NCBI GenBank assembly: GCA_964016885.1 | Contig: OZ024744.1 | Span: forward strand, 116,062,802 to 116,126,801 | DNA length: 64,000 nucleotides | Source: Eledone cirrhosa | Taxonomy: Eukaryota; Mollusca; Cephalopoda; Octopoda; Eledonidae | Reading direction: 5' to 3' | Part shown: one piece after another, positions 25,760-40,751 of the stretch | Layout: each line of letters begins with the position of its first letter | Numbering within the stretch: position 1 is the stretch's first letter | The notes under the pieces: generated by a model | What the model saw: only the letters and a program-made list of their open reading frames with translations | Database searches by the model: none | Told to the model about the DNA's origin: nothing | Position numbers and translations under genes: made by a program

Positions 25760-27415
25760 CTTGTCGCTCTCTCTCTATACATATAATGTCTCTCATATCT
25801 TGTCTCTCTCTATATATATAATGTCTCTCATATCTTGTCACTCTCTCTCTATATATATAATGTCTCTCATATCTTGTCTCTCTCTCTCTCTCTATATATA
25901 ATGTCCTCTCATATCTTGTCTCTCTCTCTATATATACAATGTCTCTCATATCTTGTCTCTTTCTCTATATATATATAATGTCTCTCATATCTTGTCTCTC
26001 TCTCTATATATATATAATGTCTCTCATATCTTGTCTCTCTCTCTATATATATATAATGTCTCTCATATCTTATCGTCTCTCTCTCTATATATATAAAGTC
26101 TCTCATATCTTGTCTCTCTCTCTATATATAATGTCTCTCATATCTTGTCTCTCTCTCTATATATATATAATGTCTCTCATATCTTGTCTCTCTCTCTATA
26201 TATATAATGTCTCTCATATCTTGTCTCTCTCTCTATATATATATAATGTCTCTCATATCTTGTCTCTCTCTCTATATATTTAATGTCTCTCATATCTTGT
26301 CTCTCTCTCTATATATATAATGTCTCTCATATCTTGTCTCTCTCTATATATATAATGTCTCTTATATCTTGTCTCTCTCTCTATATATATAATGTCTCTC
26401 ATATCTTGTCTCTCTCTCTATATATATATAATGTCTCTCATATCTTGTCACACTGTCTCTCTCTCTATATATAATGTCTCTCATATCTTGTCTCTCTCTC
26501 TCTATATATATATAAAGTCTCTCATATCTTGTCTCTCTCTCTATATACAATGTCTCTCATATCTTGTCTCTCTCTCTCTATATATATATAATGTCTCTCA
26601 TATCTTGTCTCTCTCTCTATATATATATAATGTCTCTCATATCTTGTCCCTCTCTCTCTATAAATAATGTTTCTCATATCTTGTCCCTCTCTCTCTATAT
26701 ATATATAATGTCTCACATATCTTGTCTCTCTCTCTCTATATATATATAATGTCTCTCATATCTTGTCTCTCTCTCTATATATACAATGTCTCTCATATCT
26801 TGTCTCTTTCTCTATATATATATAATGTCTCTCATATCTTGTCTCTCTCTCTCTATATATATAAAGTCTCTCATATCTTGTCTCTCTCTCTATATATAAT
26901 GTCTCTCATATCTTGTGTCTCTCTCTATATATATATATATAATGTCTCTCATATCTTGTCTCTCTCTCTATATATATAATGTCTCTCATATCTTGTCTCT
27001 CTCTCTCTATATATATAACGTCTCTCATATCTTGTCTCTCTCTCTATATATATAATGTCTCTCATATCTTGTATCTCTCTCTATATATATAATGTCTCTC
27101 ATATCTTGTCTCTCTCTATATATATATAATGTCTCTCATATCTTGTCTCTCTCTATATATATAATGTCTCTCATATCTTGTCTCTCTCTCTATATATATA
27201 TTATGTCTCTCATATCTTGTCTCTCTCTCTATATATATATATAATGTCTCTCATATCTTGTCTCTCTCTCTATATATACAATGTCTCTCATATCTTGTCT
27301 CTCTCTCTATATATATATAATGTCTCTCATATCTTGTCTCTCTCTATATATATAATGTCTCTCATATCTTGTCGCTCTCTCTCTATATATATAATGTCTC
27401 TCATATCTTGTCTCT
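25760..27415. repeat. Module F, copy 2
   Basis: Offset 6,069 bp from copy 1. Private changes are AATGTCCTCTC (about 25902, one extra base), CTTATCGTCTC (26071) and loss of the CTTGTG marker near 26140. The other markers are kept: TTTAATG (26279), CTCTTATATC (26359), GTCACACTGTC (26446) and TATATAACG (27014). Confidence 0.8.
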
Positions 27416-28880
27416 CTCTATATATATATAATGTCTCTCATATCTTGTCTCTCTCTCTATATATACAATGTCTCTCATATCTTGTCTCTCTCTCTATATA
27501 TATATAATGTCTCTCATATCTTGTCTCTCTCTATATATATAATGTCTCTCATATCTTGTCGCTCTCTCTCTCTATATATAATGTCTCTCATATCTTGTCT
27601 CTCTCTATATATATATAATGTCTCTCATATCTTGTCTCTCTCTCTATATATACAATGTCTCTCATATCTTCTCTCTCTCTCTATATATATATAATGTCTC
27701 TCATATCTTGTCTCTCTCTCTATATATACAATGTCTCTCATATCTTGTCTCTTTCTCTATATATATATAATGTCTCTCATATCTTGTCTCTCTCTCTATA
27801 TATATATAATGTCTCTCATATCTTGTCTCTCTCTCTATATATATAATGTCTCTCATATCTTATCTCTCTCTCTATATATATATAAAGTCTCTCATATCTT
27901 GTCTCTCTCTCTATATATAATGTCTCTCATATCTTGTGTCTCTCTCTCTCTATATATATATAATGTCTCTCATATCTTGTCTCTCTCTCTATATATAAAA
28001 TGTCTCTCATATCTTGTCTCTCTCTCTCTCTATATATAATGTCTCTCATATCTTGTCTCTCTCTATATATATAATGTCTCTCATATCTTGTATCTCTCTC
28101 TATATATATAATGTCTCTCATATCTTGTCTCTCTCTCTATATATATAATGTCTCTCATATCTTGTCTCTCTCTATATATATAATGTCTCTCATATCTTGT
28201 CTCTCTCTCTATATATATAATGTCTCTCATATCTTGTCTCTCTCTCTATATATATATAATGTCTCTCATATCTTGTCTCTCTGTCTCTCTCTATATATAA
28301 TGTCTCTCATATCTTGTCTCTCTCTATATATATATATAAAGTCTCTCATATCTTGTCTCTCTCTCTATATACAATGTCTCTCATATCTTGTCTCTCTCTA
28401 TATATATATATATAATGTCTCTCATATCTTGTCTCTCTCTATATATATATAATGTCTCTCATATCTTGTCTCTCTCTCTATATATATAATGTCTCTCATA
28501 TCTTGTCTCTCTCTATATATATATAATGTCTCTCATATCTTGTCTCTCTCTCTATATATACAATGTCTCTCATATCTTGTCTCTCTCTCTATATATATAT
28601 AATGTCTCTCATATCTTGTCTCTCTCTATATATATAATGTCTCTCATATCTTGTCGCTCTCTCTCTCTATATATAATGTCTCTCATATCTTGTCTCTTTC
28701 TCTATATATATATAATGTCTCTCATATCTTGTCTCTCTCTCTATATATATATAATGTCTCTCATATCTTGTCACTCTCTCTATATATATAATGTCTCTCA
28801 TATCTTATCTCTCTCTCTATATATATAAAAAGTCTCTCATATCTTGTCTCTCTCTCTATATATAATGTCTCTCATATCTT
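27416..28880. repeat. Modules B, C and a shortened B
   Basis: 27416-28400 matches 21347-22330 at an offset of 6,069 bp. From about 28526 a second module B begins, in which TCGCTC (28652) is followed directly by CTCTTTC (28695): about 150 bp (four units) are missing relative to 33.6-33.95 kb. ATAAAAAGTC (28824) and GTCACTC (28770) are private changes. Confidence 0.8.
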
Positions 28881-29546
28881 GTGTCTCTCTCTCTCTATAT
28901 ATATATAATGTCTCTCATATCTTGTCTCTCTCTCTCTATATATAATGTCTCTCATATCTTGTCTCTCTCTCTCTCTATATATAATGTCTCTCATATCTTG
29001 TCTCTCTCTATATATATAATGTCTCTCATATCTTGTATCTCTCTCTATATATATAATGTCTCTCATATCTTGTCTCTCTCTCTATATATATAATGTCTCT
29101 CATATCTTGTCTCTCTCTATATATATAATGTCTCTCATATCTTGTCTCTCTCTCTATATATATAATGTCTCTCATATCTTGTCTCTCTCTCTATATATAT
29201 ATAATGTCTCTCATATCTTGTCTCTCTGTCTCTCTCTATATATAATGTCTCTCATATCTTGTCTCTCTCTCTATATATATATAAAGTCTCTCATATCTTG
29301 TCTCTCTCTCTATATACAATGTCTCTCATATCTTGTCTCTCTCTCTCTATATATATATAATGTCTCTCATATCTTGTCTCTCTCTCTATATATATAATGT
29401 CTCTCATATCTTGTCTCTCTCTCTATATATATAATGTCTCTCATATCTTATCTCTCTCTCTATATATATATATAATGTCTCTCATATCTTGTCTCTGTCT
29501 CTCTATATATATATAATGTCTCTCATATCTTGTCTCTCTCTCTCTA
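28881..29546. repeat. Module C, copy 9
   Basis: CTTGTGTC (28877), CTTGTATC (29031), CTGTCTC (29225), ATAAAGTC (29281), TACAATG (29315) and TCTCTGTC (29492). It matches 34115-34780 at an offset of 5,234 bp. Confidence 0.8.
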
Positions 29547-30068
29547 TATATTTATGTAATGTCTCTCATATCTTGTCTCTCTCTCTATATATATAATGTC
29601 TCTCATATCGTGTCTCTCTCTCTATATGTATATAATGTCTCTCATATCTTGTCTCTCTCTCTCTATATATATAATGTCTCTCATATCTTGTCTCTCTCTC
29701 TATATATATATAATGTCTCTCATATCTTGTCTCTCTCTCTCTATATATATAATGTCTCTCATATCTTATCTCTCTCTCTATATATATAATGTCTCTCATA
29801 TCTTGTCTCTCTCTCTCTATATATATATAATGTCTCTCATATCTTGTCTCTCTCTCTATATGTATATAATGTCTCTCATATCTTGTCCCTCTCTCTCTAT
29901 ATATATAATGTCTCTCATATCTTGTCTCTCTCCCTCTCTCTCTATATAATGTCTCTCATATCTTGTCTCTCTCTCTCTATATATATATAATGTCTCTCAT
30001 ATCTTGTCTCTCTCTCTATATATATAATGTCTCTCATATCTTGTCTCTCTCTCTATATACATATAACG
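29547..30068. repeat. Module A, copy 9 (522 bp)
   Basis: It carries a CATATCGTG unit (29604) shared only with copies 10 and 12. Copies 9, 10, 12 and 14 also have two more AT bases before the TTTATG unit. Confidence 0.9.
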
Positions 30069-30839
30069 TCTCTCATATCTTGTCTCTCTCTCTATATATA
30101 TAATGTCTCTCATATCTTGTCTCTCTCTCTATATATATAATGTCTCTCATATCTTGTGTCTCTCTCTCTCTATATATATATAATGTCTCTCATATCTTGT
30201 CTCTCTCTCTATATATATAATGTCTCTCATATCTTGTCTCTCTCTCTCTCTATATATAATGTCTCTCATATCTTGTCTCTCTCTATATATATAATGTCTC
30301 TCATATCTTGTATCTCTCTCTATATATATAATGTCTCTCATATCTTGTCTCTCTCTATATATATATAATGTCTCTCATATCTTGTCTCTCTCTATATATA
30401 TAATGTCTCTCATATCTTGTCTCTCTCTCTATATATATAATGTCTCTCATATCTTGTCTCTCTCTCTATATATATATAATGTCTCTCATATCTTGTCTCT
30501 CTGTCTCTCTCTATATATAATGTCTTTCATATCTTGTCTCTCTCTCTATATATATATAATGTCTCTCATATCTTGTCTCTCTCTCTATATATATATAATG
30601 TCTCTCATATCTTGTCTCTCTCTCTATATATATAATGTCTCTCATATCTTGTGTCTCTCTCTCTCTATATATATATAATGTCTCTCATATCTTGTCTCTC
30701 TCTCTCTATATATATATAATGTCTCTCATATCTTGTCTCTCTCTCTATATATACAATGTCTCTCATATCTTGTCTCTCTCTATATATATATATAATGTCT
30801 CTCATATCTTGTCTCTCTCTATATATATAATGTCTCTCA
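30069..30839. repeat. Module C remnant and bridge
   Basis: CTTGTGTC (30155), CTTGTATC (30307), CTGTCTC (30500) and AATGTCTTTC (30521) end abruptly near 30545, where ATAAAGTC is expected. After about four plain units CTTGTGTC (30648) follows, and from about 30690 the sequence tracks 25610 onward. This is the seam of a 5.1-5.2 kb tandem duplication. Confidence 0.75.
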
Positions 30840-32300
30840 TATCTTGTCGCTCTCTCTCTATATATATAATGTCTCTCATATCTTGTCTCTCTCTATATAT
30901 ATAATGTCTCTCATATCTTGTCACTCTCTCTCTATATATATAATGTCTCTCATATCTTGTCTCTCTCTCTCTCTATATATATAATGTCTCTCATATCTTG
31001 TCTCTCTCTCTATATATACAATGTCTCTCATATCTTGTCTCTTTCTCTATATATATATAATGTCTCTCATATCTTGTCTCTCTCTCTATATATATATAAT
31101 GTCTCTCATATCTTGTCTCTCTCTCTATATATATAATGTCTCTCATATCTTATCTCTCTCTCTATATATATATAAAGTCTCTCATATCTTGTCTCTCTCT
31201 CTATATATAATGTCTCTCATATCTTGTGTCTCTCTCTCTCTATATATATATAATGTCTCTCATATCTTGTCTCTCTCTCTATATATATAATGTCTCTCAT
31301 ATCTTGTCTCTCTCTCTATATATATATAATGTCTCTCATATCTTGTCTCTCTCTCTCTATATATTTAATGTCTCTCATATCTTGTCTCTCTCTCTATATA
31401 TATAATGTCTCTCATATCTTGTCTCTCTCTATATATATAATGTCTCTTATATCTTGTCTCTCTCTCTATATATATAATGTCTCTCATATCTTGTCTCTCT
31501 CTCTATATATATATAATGTCTCTCATATCTTGTCTCTCTGTCTCTCTCTATATATAATGTCTCTCATATCTTGTCTCTCTCTCTCTATATATATATAAAG
31601 TCTCTCATATCTTGTCTCTCTCTCTATATACAATGTCTCTCATATCTTGTCTCTCTCTCTCTATATATATATATAATGTCTCTCATATCTTGTCTCTCTC
31701 TCTATATATATATAATGTCTCTCATATCTTGTCCCTCTCTCTCTATAAATAATGTTTCTCATATCTTGTCCCTCTCTCTCTATATATATATAATGTCTCA
31801 CATATCTTGTCTCTCTCTCTCTATATATATATAATGTCTCTCATATCTTGTCTCTCTCTCTATATATACAATGTCTCTCATATCTTGTCTCTTTCTCTAT
31901 ATATATATAATGTCTCTCATATCTTGTCTCTCTCTCTCTATATATATAAAGTCTCTCATATCTTGTCTCTCTCTCTATATATAATGTCTCTCATATCTTG
32001 TGTCTCTCTCTATATATATATATATAATGTCTCTCATATCTTGTCTCTCTCTCTATATATATAATGTCTCTCATATCTTGTCTCTCTCTCTCTATATATA
32101 TAACGTCTCTCATATCTTGTCTCTCTCTCTATATATATAATGTCTCTCATATCTTGTATCTCTCTCTATATATATAATGTCTCTCATATCTTGTCTCTCT
32201 CTATATATATATAATGTCTCTCATATCTTGTCTCTCTCTATATATATAATGTCTCTCATATCTTGTCTCTCTCTCTATATATATATTATGTCTCTCATAT
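30840..32300. repeat. Module F, copy 3, without a preceding module E
   Basis: TCGCTC (30847), GTCACTC (30925), TTTAATG (31363), CTCTTATATC (31445), CTGTCTC (31538, where copies 1 and 2 read GTCACACTGTC), TCTATAAATAATG (31741), CTCACATATC (31797), TATATAACG (32099), CTTGTATC (32156) and TATTATG (32284). Confidence 0.8.
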
Positions 32301-34780
32301 CTTGTCTCTCTCTCTCTATATATATATAATGTCTCTCATATCTTGTCTCTCTCTCTATATATACAATGTCTCTCATATCTTGTCTCTCTCTCTATATATA
32401 TATAATGTCTCTCATATCTTGTCTCTCTCTATATATATAATGTCTCTCATATCTTGTCGCTCTCTCTCTATATATATAATGTCTCTCATATCTTATCTCT
32501 CTCTATATATATAATGTCTCTCATATCTTGTCTCTCTCTCTATATATACAATGTCTCTCATATCTTGTCTCTCTCTCTATATATATATAATGTCTCTCAT
32601 ATCTTGTCTCTCTCTATATATATAATGTCTCTCATATCTTGTCGCTCTCTCTCTCTATATATAATGTCTCTCATATCTTGTCTCTCTCTATATATATATA
32701 ATGTCTCTCATATCTTGTCTCTCTCTCTATATATACAATGTCTCTCATATCTTCTCTCTCTCTCTATATATATATAATGTCTCTCATATCTTGTCTCTCT
32801 CTCTATATATACAATGTCTCTCATATCTTGTCTCTTTCTCTATATATATATAATGTCTCTCATATCTTGTCTCTCTCTCTCTATATATATAATGTCTCTC
32901 ATATCTTGTCTCTCTCTCTATATATATAATGTCTCTCATATCTTATCTCTCTCTCTATATATATATAAAGTCTCTCATATCTTGTCTCTCTCTCTATATA
33001 TAATGTCTCTCATATCTTGTGTCTCTCTCTCTCTATATATATATAATGTCTCTCATATCTTGTCTCTCTCTCTATATATATTAATGTCTCTCATATCTTG
33101 TCTCTCTCTCTCTCTATATATAATGTCTCTCATATCTTGTCTCTCTCTATATATATAATGTCTCTCATATCTTGTATCTCTCTCTATATATATAATGTCT
33201 CTCATATCTTGTCTCTCTCTCTATATATATAATGTCTCTCATATCTTGTCTCTCTCTATATATATAATGTCTCTCATATCTTGTCTCTCTCTCTATATAT
33301 ATAATGTCTCTCATATCTTGTCTCTCTCTCTATATATATATAATGTCTCTCATATCTTGTCTCTCTGTCTCTCTCTATATATAATGTCTCTCATATCTTG
33401 TCTCTCTCTCTATATATATATAAAGTCTCTCATATCTTGTCTCTCTCTCTATATACAATGTCTCTCATATCTTGTCTCTCTCTCTCTATATATATATAAT
33501 GTCTCTCATATCTTGTCTCTCTCTCTATATATATAATGTCTCTCATATCTTGTCTCTCTCTCTATATATATAATGTCTCTCATATCTTGTCTCTCTCTAT
33601 ATATATATAATGTCTCTCATATCTTGTCTCTCTCTCTATATATACAATGTCTCTCATATCTTGTCTCTCTCTCTATATATATATAATGTCTCTCATATCT
33701 TGTCTCTCTCTATATATATAATGTCTCTCATATCTTGTCGCTCTCTCTCTCTATATATAATGTCTCTCATATCTTGTCTCTCTCTCTATATATATAATGT
33801 CTCTCATATCTTGTCTCTCTCTCTATATATACAATGTTTCTCATATCTTCTCTCTCTCTATATATATATATAATGTCTCTCATATCTTGTCTCTCTCTCT
33901 ATATATACAATGTCTCTCATATCTTGTCTCTTTCTCTATATATATATAATGTCTCTCATATCTTGTCTCTCTCTCTATATATATATAATGTCTCTCATAT
34001 CTTGTCTCTCTCTCTATATATATAATGTCTCTCATATCTTATCTCTCTCTCTATATATATATAAAGTCTCTCATATCTTGTCTCTCTCTCTATATATAAT
34101 GTCTCTCATATCTTGTGTCTCTCTCTCTCTATATATATATAATGTCTCTCATATCTTGTCTCTCTCTCTATATATATAATGTCTCTCATATCTTGTCTCT
34201 CTCTCTCTCTATATATAATGTCTCTCATATCTTGTCTCTCTCTATATATATAATGTCTCTCATATCTTGTATCTCTCTCTATATATATAATGTCTCTCAT
34301 ATCTTGTCTCTCTCTCTATATATATAATGTCTCTCATATCTTGTCTCTCTCTATATATATAATGTCTCTCATATCTTGTCTCTCTCTCTATATATATAAT
34401 GTCTCTCATATCTTGTCTCTCTCTCTATATATATATAATGTCTCTCATATCTTGTCTCTCTGTCTCTCTCTATATATAATGTCTCTCATATCTTGTCTCT
34501 CTCTCTATATATATATAAAGTCTCTCATATCTTGTCTCTCTCTCTATATACAATGTCTCTCATATCTTGTCTCTCTCTCTCTATATATATATAATGTCTC
34601 TCATATCTTGTCTCTCTCTCTATATATATAATGTCTCTCATATCTTGTCTCTCTCTCTATATATATAATGTCTCTCATATCTTATCTCTCTCTCTATATA
34701 TATATATAATGTCTCTCATATCTTGTCTCTGTCTCTCTATATATATATAATGTCTCTCATATCTTGTCTCTCTCTCTCTA

Positions 34781-35302
34781 TATATTTATGTAATGTCTCT
34801 CATATCTTGTCTCTCTCTCTATATATATAATGTCTCTCATATCGTGTCTCTCTCTCTATATGTATATAATGTCTCTCATATCTTGTCTCTCTCTCTCTAT
34901 ATATATAATGTCTCTCATATCTTGTCTCTCTCTCTATATATATATAATGTCTCTCATATCTTGTCTCTCTCTCTCTATATATATAATGTCTCTCATATCT
35001 TATCTCTCTCTCTATATATATAATGTCTCTCATATCTTGTCTCTCTCTCTCTATATATATATAATGTCTCTCATATCTTGTCTCTCTCTCTATATGTATA
35101 TAATGTCTCTCATATCTTGTCCCTCTCTCTCTATATATATAATGTCTCTCATAACTTGTCTCTCTCCCTTTCTCTCTATATAATGTCTCTCATATCTTGT
35201 CTCTCTCTCTCTCTATATATATAATGTCTCTCATATCTTGTCTCTCTCTCTATATATATAATGTCTCTCATATCTTGTCTCTCTCTCTATATACATATAA
35301 CG
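34781..35302. repeat. Module A, copy 10 (522 bp)
   Basis: Carries CATATCGTG (34838), plus CATAACTTG (35151) and CTCCCTTTCTC (35165) in the short-AT unit. The last two are shared only with copy 12, its duplicate. Confidence 0.9.
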
Positions 35303-36057
35303 TCTCTCATATCTTGTCTCTCTCTCTATATATATAATGTCTCTCATATCTTGTCTCTCTCTCTCTATATATAATGTCTCTCATATCTTGTGTCTCTCTC
35401 TCTCTATATATATATAATGTCTCTCATATCTTGTCTCTCTCTCTATATATATAATGTCTCTCATATCTTGTCTCTCTCTCTCTCTATATATAATGTCTCT
35501 CATATCTTGTCTCTCTCTATATATATAATGTCTCTCATATCTTGTATCTCTCTCTATATATATAATGTCTCTCATATCTTGTCTCTCTCTATATATATAT
35601 AATGTCTCTCATATCTTGTCTCTCTCTATATATATAATGTCTCTCATATCTTGTCTCTCTCTCTATATATATAATGTCTCTCATATCTTGTCTCTCTCTC
35701 TATATATATATAATGTCTCTCATATCTTGTCTCTCTGTCTCTCTCTATATATAATGTCTTTCATATCTTGTCTCTCTCTCTATATATATATAAAGTCTCT
35801 CATATCTTGTCTCTCTCTCTATATACAATGTCTCTCATATCTTGTCTCTCTCTCTCTATAAATATATAATGTCTCTCATATCTTGTCTCTCTCTCTATAT
35901 ATATATAATGTCTCTCATATCTTGTCTCTCTCTCTATATATATAATGTCTCTCATATCTTATCTCTCTCTCTCTCTCTATATATAATGTCTCTCATATCT
36001 TGTCTCTGTCTCTCTATATATATATAATGTCTCTCATATCTTGTCTCTCTCTCTCTC

Positions 36058-36577
36058 TATATTTATGTAATGTCTCTCATATCTTGCCTCTCTCTCTATA
36101 TATATAATGTCTCTCATATCTTGTCTCTCTCTCTATATGTATATAATGTCTCTCATATCTTGTCTCTCTCTCTCTCTATATATAATGTCTCTCATATCTT
36201 GTCTCTCTCTCTATATATATATAATGTCTCTCATATCTTGTCTCTCTCTCTCTATATATATAATGTCTCTCATATCTTATCTCTCTCTGTATATATAATG
36301 TCTCTCATATCTTGTCTCTCTCTCTATATAAATATATAATGTCTCTCATATCTTGTCTCTCTCTCTATATGTATATAATGTCTCTCATATCTTGTCCCTC
36401 TCTCTCTATATATATAATGTCTCTCATATCTTGTCTCTCTCCCTCTCTCTCTATATAATGTCTCTCATATCTTGTCTCTCTCTCTCTCTATATATATAAT
36501 GTCTCTCATATCTTGTCTCTCTCTCTATATATATAATGTCTCTCATATCTTGTCTCTCTCTCTATATACATATAACG
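36058..36577. repeat. Module A, copy 11 (520 bp)
   Basis: Two bp shorter than standard in the CTTATC unit (CTCTCTGTATAT, 36280-36295). It also has CTTGCCTC (36083), private, and CTATATAAATATATAATG (36326), shared with copy 13. It lies 1,277 bp after copy 10. Confidence 0.85.
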
Positions 36578-39500
36578 TCTCTCATATCTTGTCTCTCTCT
36601 CTATATATATAATGTCTCTCATATCTTGTCTCTCTCTCTCTCTATATATATATAATGTCTCTCATATCTTGTCTCTCACTCTATATATATATAATGTGTC
36701 TCATATCTTGTCCCTCTCTCTCTATATATAATGTCTCTCATATCTTGTCTCTCTCTCTATATATACAATGTCTCTCATATCTTGTCTCTCTCTCTATATA
36801 TATATAATGTCTCTCATATCTTGTCTCTCTCTATATATATAATGTCTCTCATATCTTGTCGCTCTCTCTCTCTATATATAATGTCTCTCATATCTTGTCT
36901 CTCTCTATATATATATAATGTCTCTCATATCTTGTCTCTCTCTCTATATATACAATGTCTCTCATATCTTCTCTCTCTCTCTATATATATATAATGTCTC
37001 TCATATCTTGTCTCTCTCTCTATATATACAATGTCTCTCATATCTTGTCTCTTTCTCTATATATATATAATGTCTCTCATATCTTGTCTCTCTCTCTATA
37101 TATATATAATGTCTCTCATATCTTGTCTCTCTCTCTATATATATAATGTCTCTCATATCTTATCTCTCTCTCTATATATATATAAAGTCTCTCATATCTT
37201 GTCTCTCTCTCTATATATAATGTCTCTCATATCTTGTGTCTCTCTCTCTCTATATATATATAATGTCTCTCATATCTTGTCTCTCTCTCTATATATATAA
37301 TGTCTCTCATATCTTGTCTCTCTCTCTCTATATATATAATGTCTCTCATATCTTGTCTCTCTCTATATATATAATGTCTCTCATATCTTGTATCTCTCTC
37401 TATATATATAATGTCTCTCATATCTTGTCTCTCTCTCTATATATATAATGTCTCTCATATCTTGTCTCTCTCTATATATATAATGTCTCTCATATCTTGT
37501 CTCTCTCTCTATATATATAATGTCTCTCATATCTTGTCTCTCTCTCTATATATATATAATGTCTCTCATATCTTGTCACTCTCTCTCTCTATATATAATG
37601 TCTCTCATATCTTATCTCTCTCTCTATATATATAATGTCTCTCATATCTTGTCTCTCTCTCTATATATATAAATGTCTCTCATATCTTGTCTCTCACTCT
37701 CTATATATAATGTCTCTCATATCTTGTCCCTCTCTCTCTCTATATATAATGTCTCTCATATCTTGTCTCTCTCCCTCTCTCTCTATATAATGTCTCTCAT
37801 ATCTTGTCTCTCTCTCTCTATATATATATATTGTCTCTCATATCTTGTCTCTCTCTCTATATATATAATGTCTCTCATATCTTGTCTCTCTCTCTATATA
37901 CATATAATGTCTCTCATATCTTGTCTCTCTCTCTATATATATAATGTCTCTCATATCTTGCCTCTCTCTCTATATATATATATAAAATGTCTCTCATATC
38001 TTGTCTCTCTCTCTATATATATATAATGTCTCTCATATCTTGCCCCTCTCTCTCTATAAATAATGTTTCTCATATCTTGTCCCTCTCTCTCTATATATAT
38101 ATAATGTCTCTCATATCTTGTCTCTCTCTATATATATATAATGTCTCTCATATCTTGTCTCTCTCTCTATATATATATAATGTCTCTCATATCTTGTCTC
38201 TCTCTCTATATATATAATGCCTCTCATATCTTATCTCTCTCTCTCTATATATATAAAATGCCTCTCATATCTTGTCTCTCTCTCTCTATATATATATAAT
38301 GTCTCTCATATCTTGTCTCTCTCTCTATATATACAATGTCTCTCATATCTTGTCTCTCTCTCTATATATATATAATGTCTCTCATATCTTGTCTCTCTCT
38401 ATATATATAATGTCTCTCATATCTTGTCGCTCTCTCTCTATATATATAATGTCTCTCATATCTTATCTCTCTCTATATATATATAATGTCTCTCATATCT
38501 TGTCTCTCTCTCTATATATACAATGTCTCTCATATCTTGTCTCTCTCTCTATATATATATAATGTCTCTCATATCTTGTCTCTCTCTATATATATAATGT
38601 CTCTCATATCTTGTCGCTCTCTCTCTCTATATATAATGTCTCTCATATCTTGTCTCTCTCTATATATATATAATGTCTCTCATATCTTGTCTCTCTCTCT
38701 ATATATACAATGTCTCTCATATCTTCTCTCTCTCTCTATATATATATAATGTCTCTCATATCTTGTCTCTCTCTCTATATATACAATGTCTCTCATATCT
38801 TGTCTCTTTCTCTATATATATATAATGTCTCTCATATCTTGTCTCTCTCTCTCTATATATATAATGTCTCTCATATCTTGTCTCTCTCTCTATATATATA
38901 ATGTCTCTCATATCTTATCTCTCTCTCTATATATATATAAAGTCTCTCATATCTTATCTCTCTCTCTATATATAATGTCTCTCATATCTTGTGTCTCTCT
39001 CTCTCTATATATATATAATGTCTCTCATATCTTGTCTCTCTCTCTATATATATAATGTCTCTCATATCTTGTCTCTCTCTCTCTCTATATATAATGTCTC
39101 TCATATCTTGTCTCTCTCTATATATATAATGTCTCTCATATCTTGTATCTCTCTCTATATATATAATGTCTCTCATATCTTGTCTCTCTCTCTATATATA
39201 TAATGTCTCTCATATCTTGTCTCTCTCTATATATATAATGTCTCTCATATCTTGTCTCTCTCTCTATATATATAATGTCTCTCATATCTTGTCTCTCTCT
39301 CTATATATATATAATGTCTCTCATATCTTGTCTCTCTGTCTCTCTCTATATATAATGTCTCTCATATCTTGTCTCTCTCTCTATATATATATAAAGTCTC
39401 TCATATCTTGTCTCTCTCTCTATATACAATGTCTCTCATATCTTGTCTCTCTCTCTCTATATATATATAATGTCTCTCATATCTTGTCTCTCTCTCTATA

Positions 39501-40751
39501 TATATAATGTCTCTCATATCTTGTCTCTCTCTCTATATATATAATGTCTCTCATATCTTGTCTCTCTCTATATATATATAATGTCTCTCATATCTTGTCT
39601 CTCTCTCTATATATACAATGTCTCTCATATCTTGTCTCTCTCTCTATATATATATAATGTCTCTCATATCTTGTCTCTCTCTATATATATAATGTCTCTC
39701 ATATCTTGTCGCTCTCTCTCTCTATATATAATGTCTCTCATATCTTGTCTCTCTCTCTATATATATAATGTCTCTCATATCTTGTCTCTCTCTCTATATA
39801 TACAATGTTTCTCATATCTTCTCTCTCTCTATATATATATATAATGTCTCTCATATCTTGTCTCTCTCTCTATATATACAATGTCTCTCATATCTTGTCT
39901 CTTTCTCTATATATATATAATGTCTCTCATATCTTGTCTCTCTCTCTATATATATATAATGTCTCTCATATCTTGTCTCTCTCTCTATATATATAATGTC
40001 TCTCATATCTTATCTCTCTCTCTATATATATATAAAGTCTCTCATATCTTGTCTCTCTCTCTATATATAATGTCTCTCATATCTTGTGTCTCTCTCTCTC
40101 TATATATATATAATGTCTCTCATATCTTGTCTCTCTCTCTATATATATAATGTCTCTCATATCTTGTCTCTCTCTCTCTCTATATATAATGTCTCTCATA
40201 TCTTGTCTCTCTCTATATATATAATGTCTCTCATATCTTGTATCTCTCTCTATATATATAATGTCTCTCATATCTTGTCTCTCTCTCTATATATATAATG
40301 TCTCTCATATCTTGTCTCTCTCTATATATATAATGTCTCTCATATCTTGTCTCTCTCTCTATATATATAATGTCTCTCATATCTTGTCTCTCTCTCTATA
40401 TATATATAATGTCTCTCATATCTTGTCTCTCTGTCTCTCTCTATATATAATGTCTCTCATATCTTGTCTCTCTCTCTATATATATATAAAGTCTCTCATA
40501 TCTTGTCTCTCTCTCTATATACAATGTCTCTCATATCTTGTCTCTCTCTCTCTATATATATATAATGTCTCTCATATCTTGTCTCTCTCTCTATATATAT
40601 AATGTCTCTCATATCTTGTCTCTCTCTCTATATATATAATGTCTCTCATATCTTATCTCTCTCTCTATATATATATATAATGTCTCTCATATCTTGTCTC
40701 TGTCTCTCTATATATATATAATGTCTCTCATATCTTGTCTCTCTCTCTCTA

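Larger units (their letters stand above)
32301..38270. repeat. 5.97-kb duplication, first copy
   Basis: Internal order: module B (about 32520-32990), C (33010-33575), B (33600-34075), C (34100-34780), A (34781-35302), C (35303-36057), A (36058-36577), B (36578-37200), part of C (37225-37560), a module A remnant ending in TACATATAATG (37900) and part of D (about 38040-38270). Private to this copy are ATAAATGTC (37669) and a shorter CTTATC unit (36275). ATTAATG (33080) creates ATTAAT. Confidence 0.9.
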
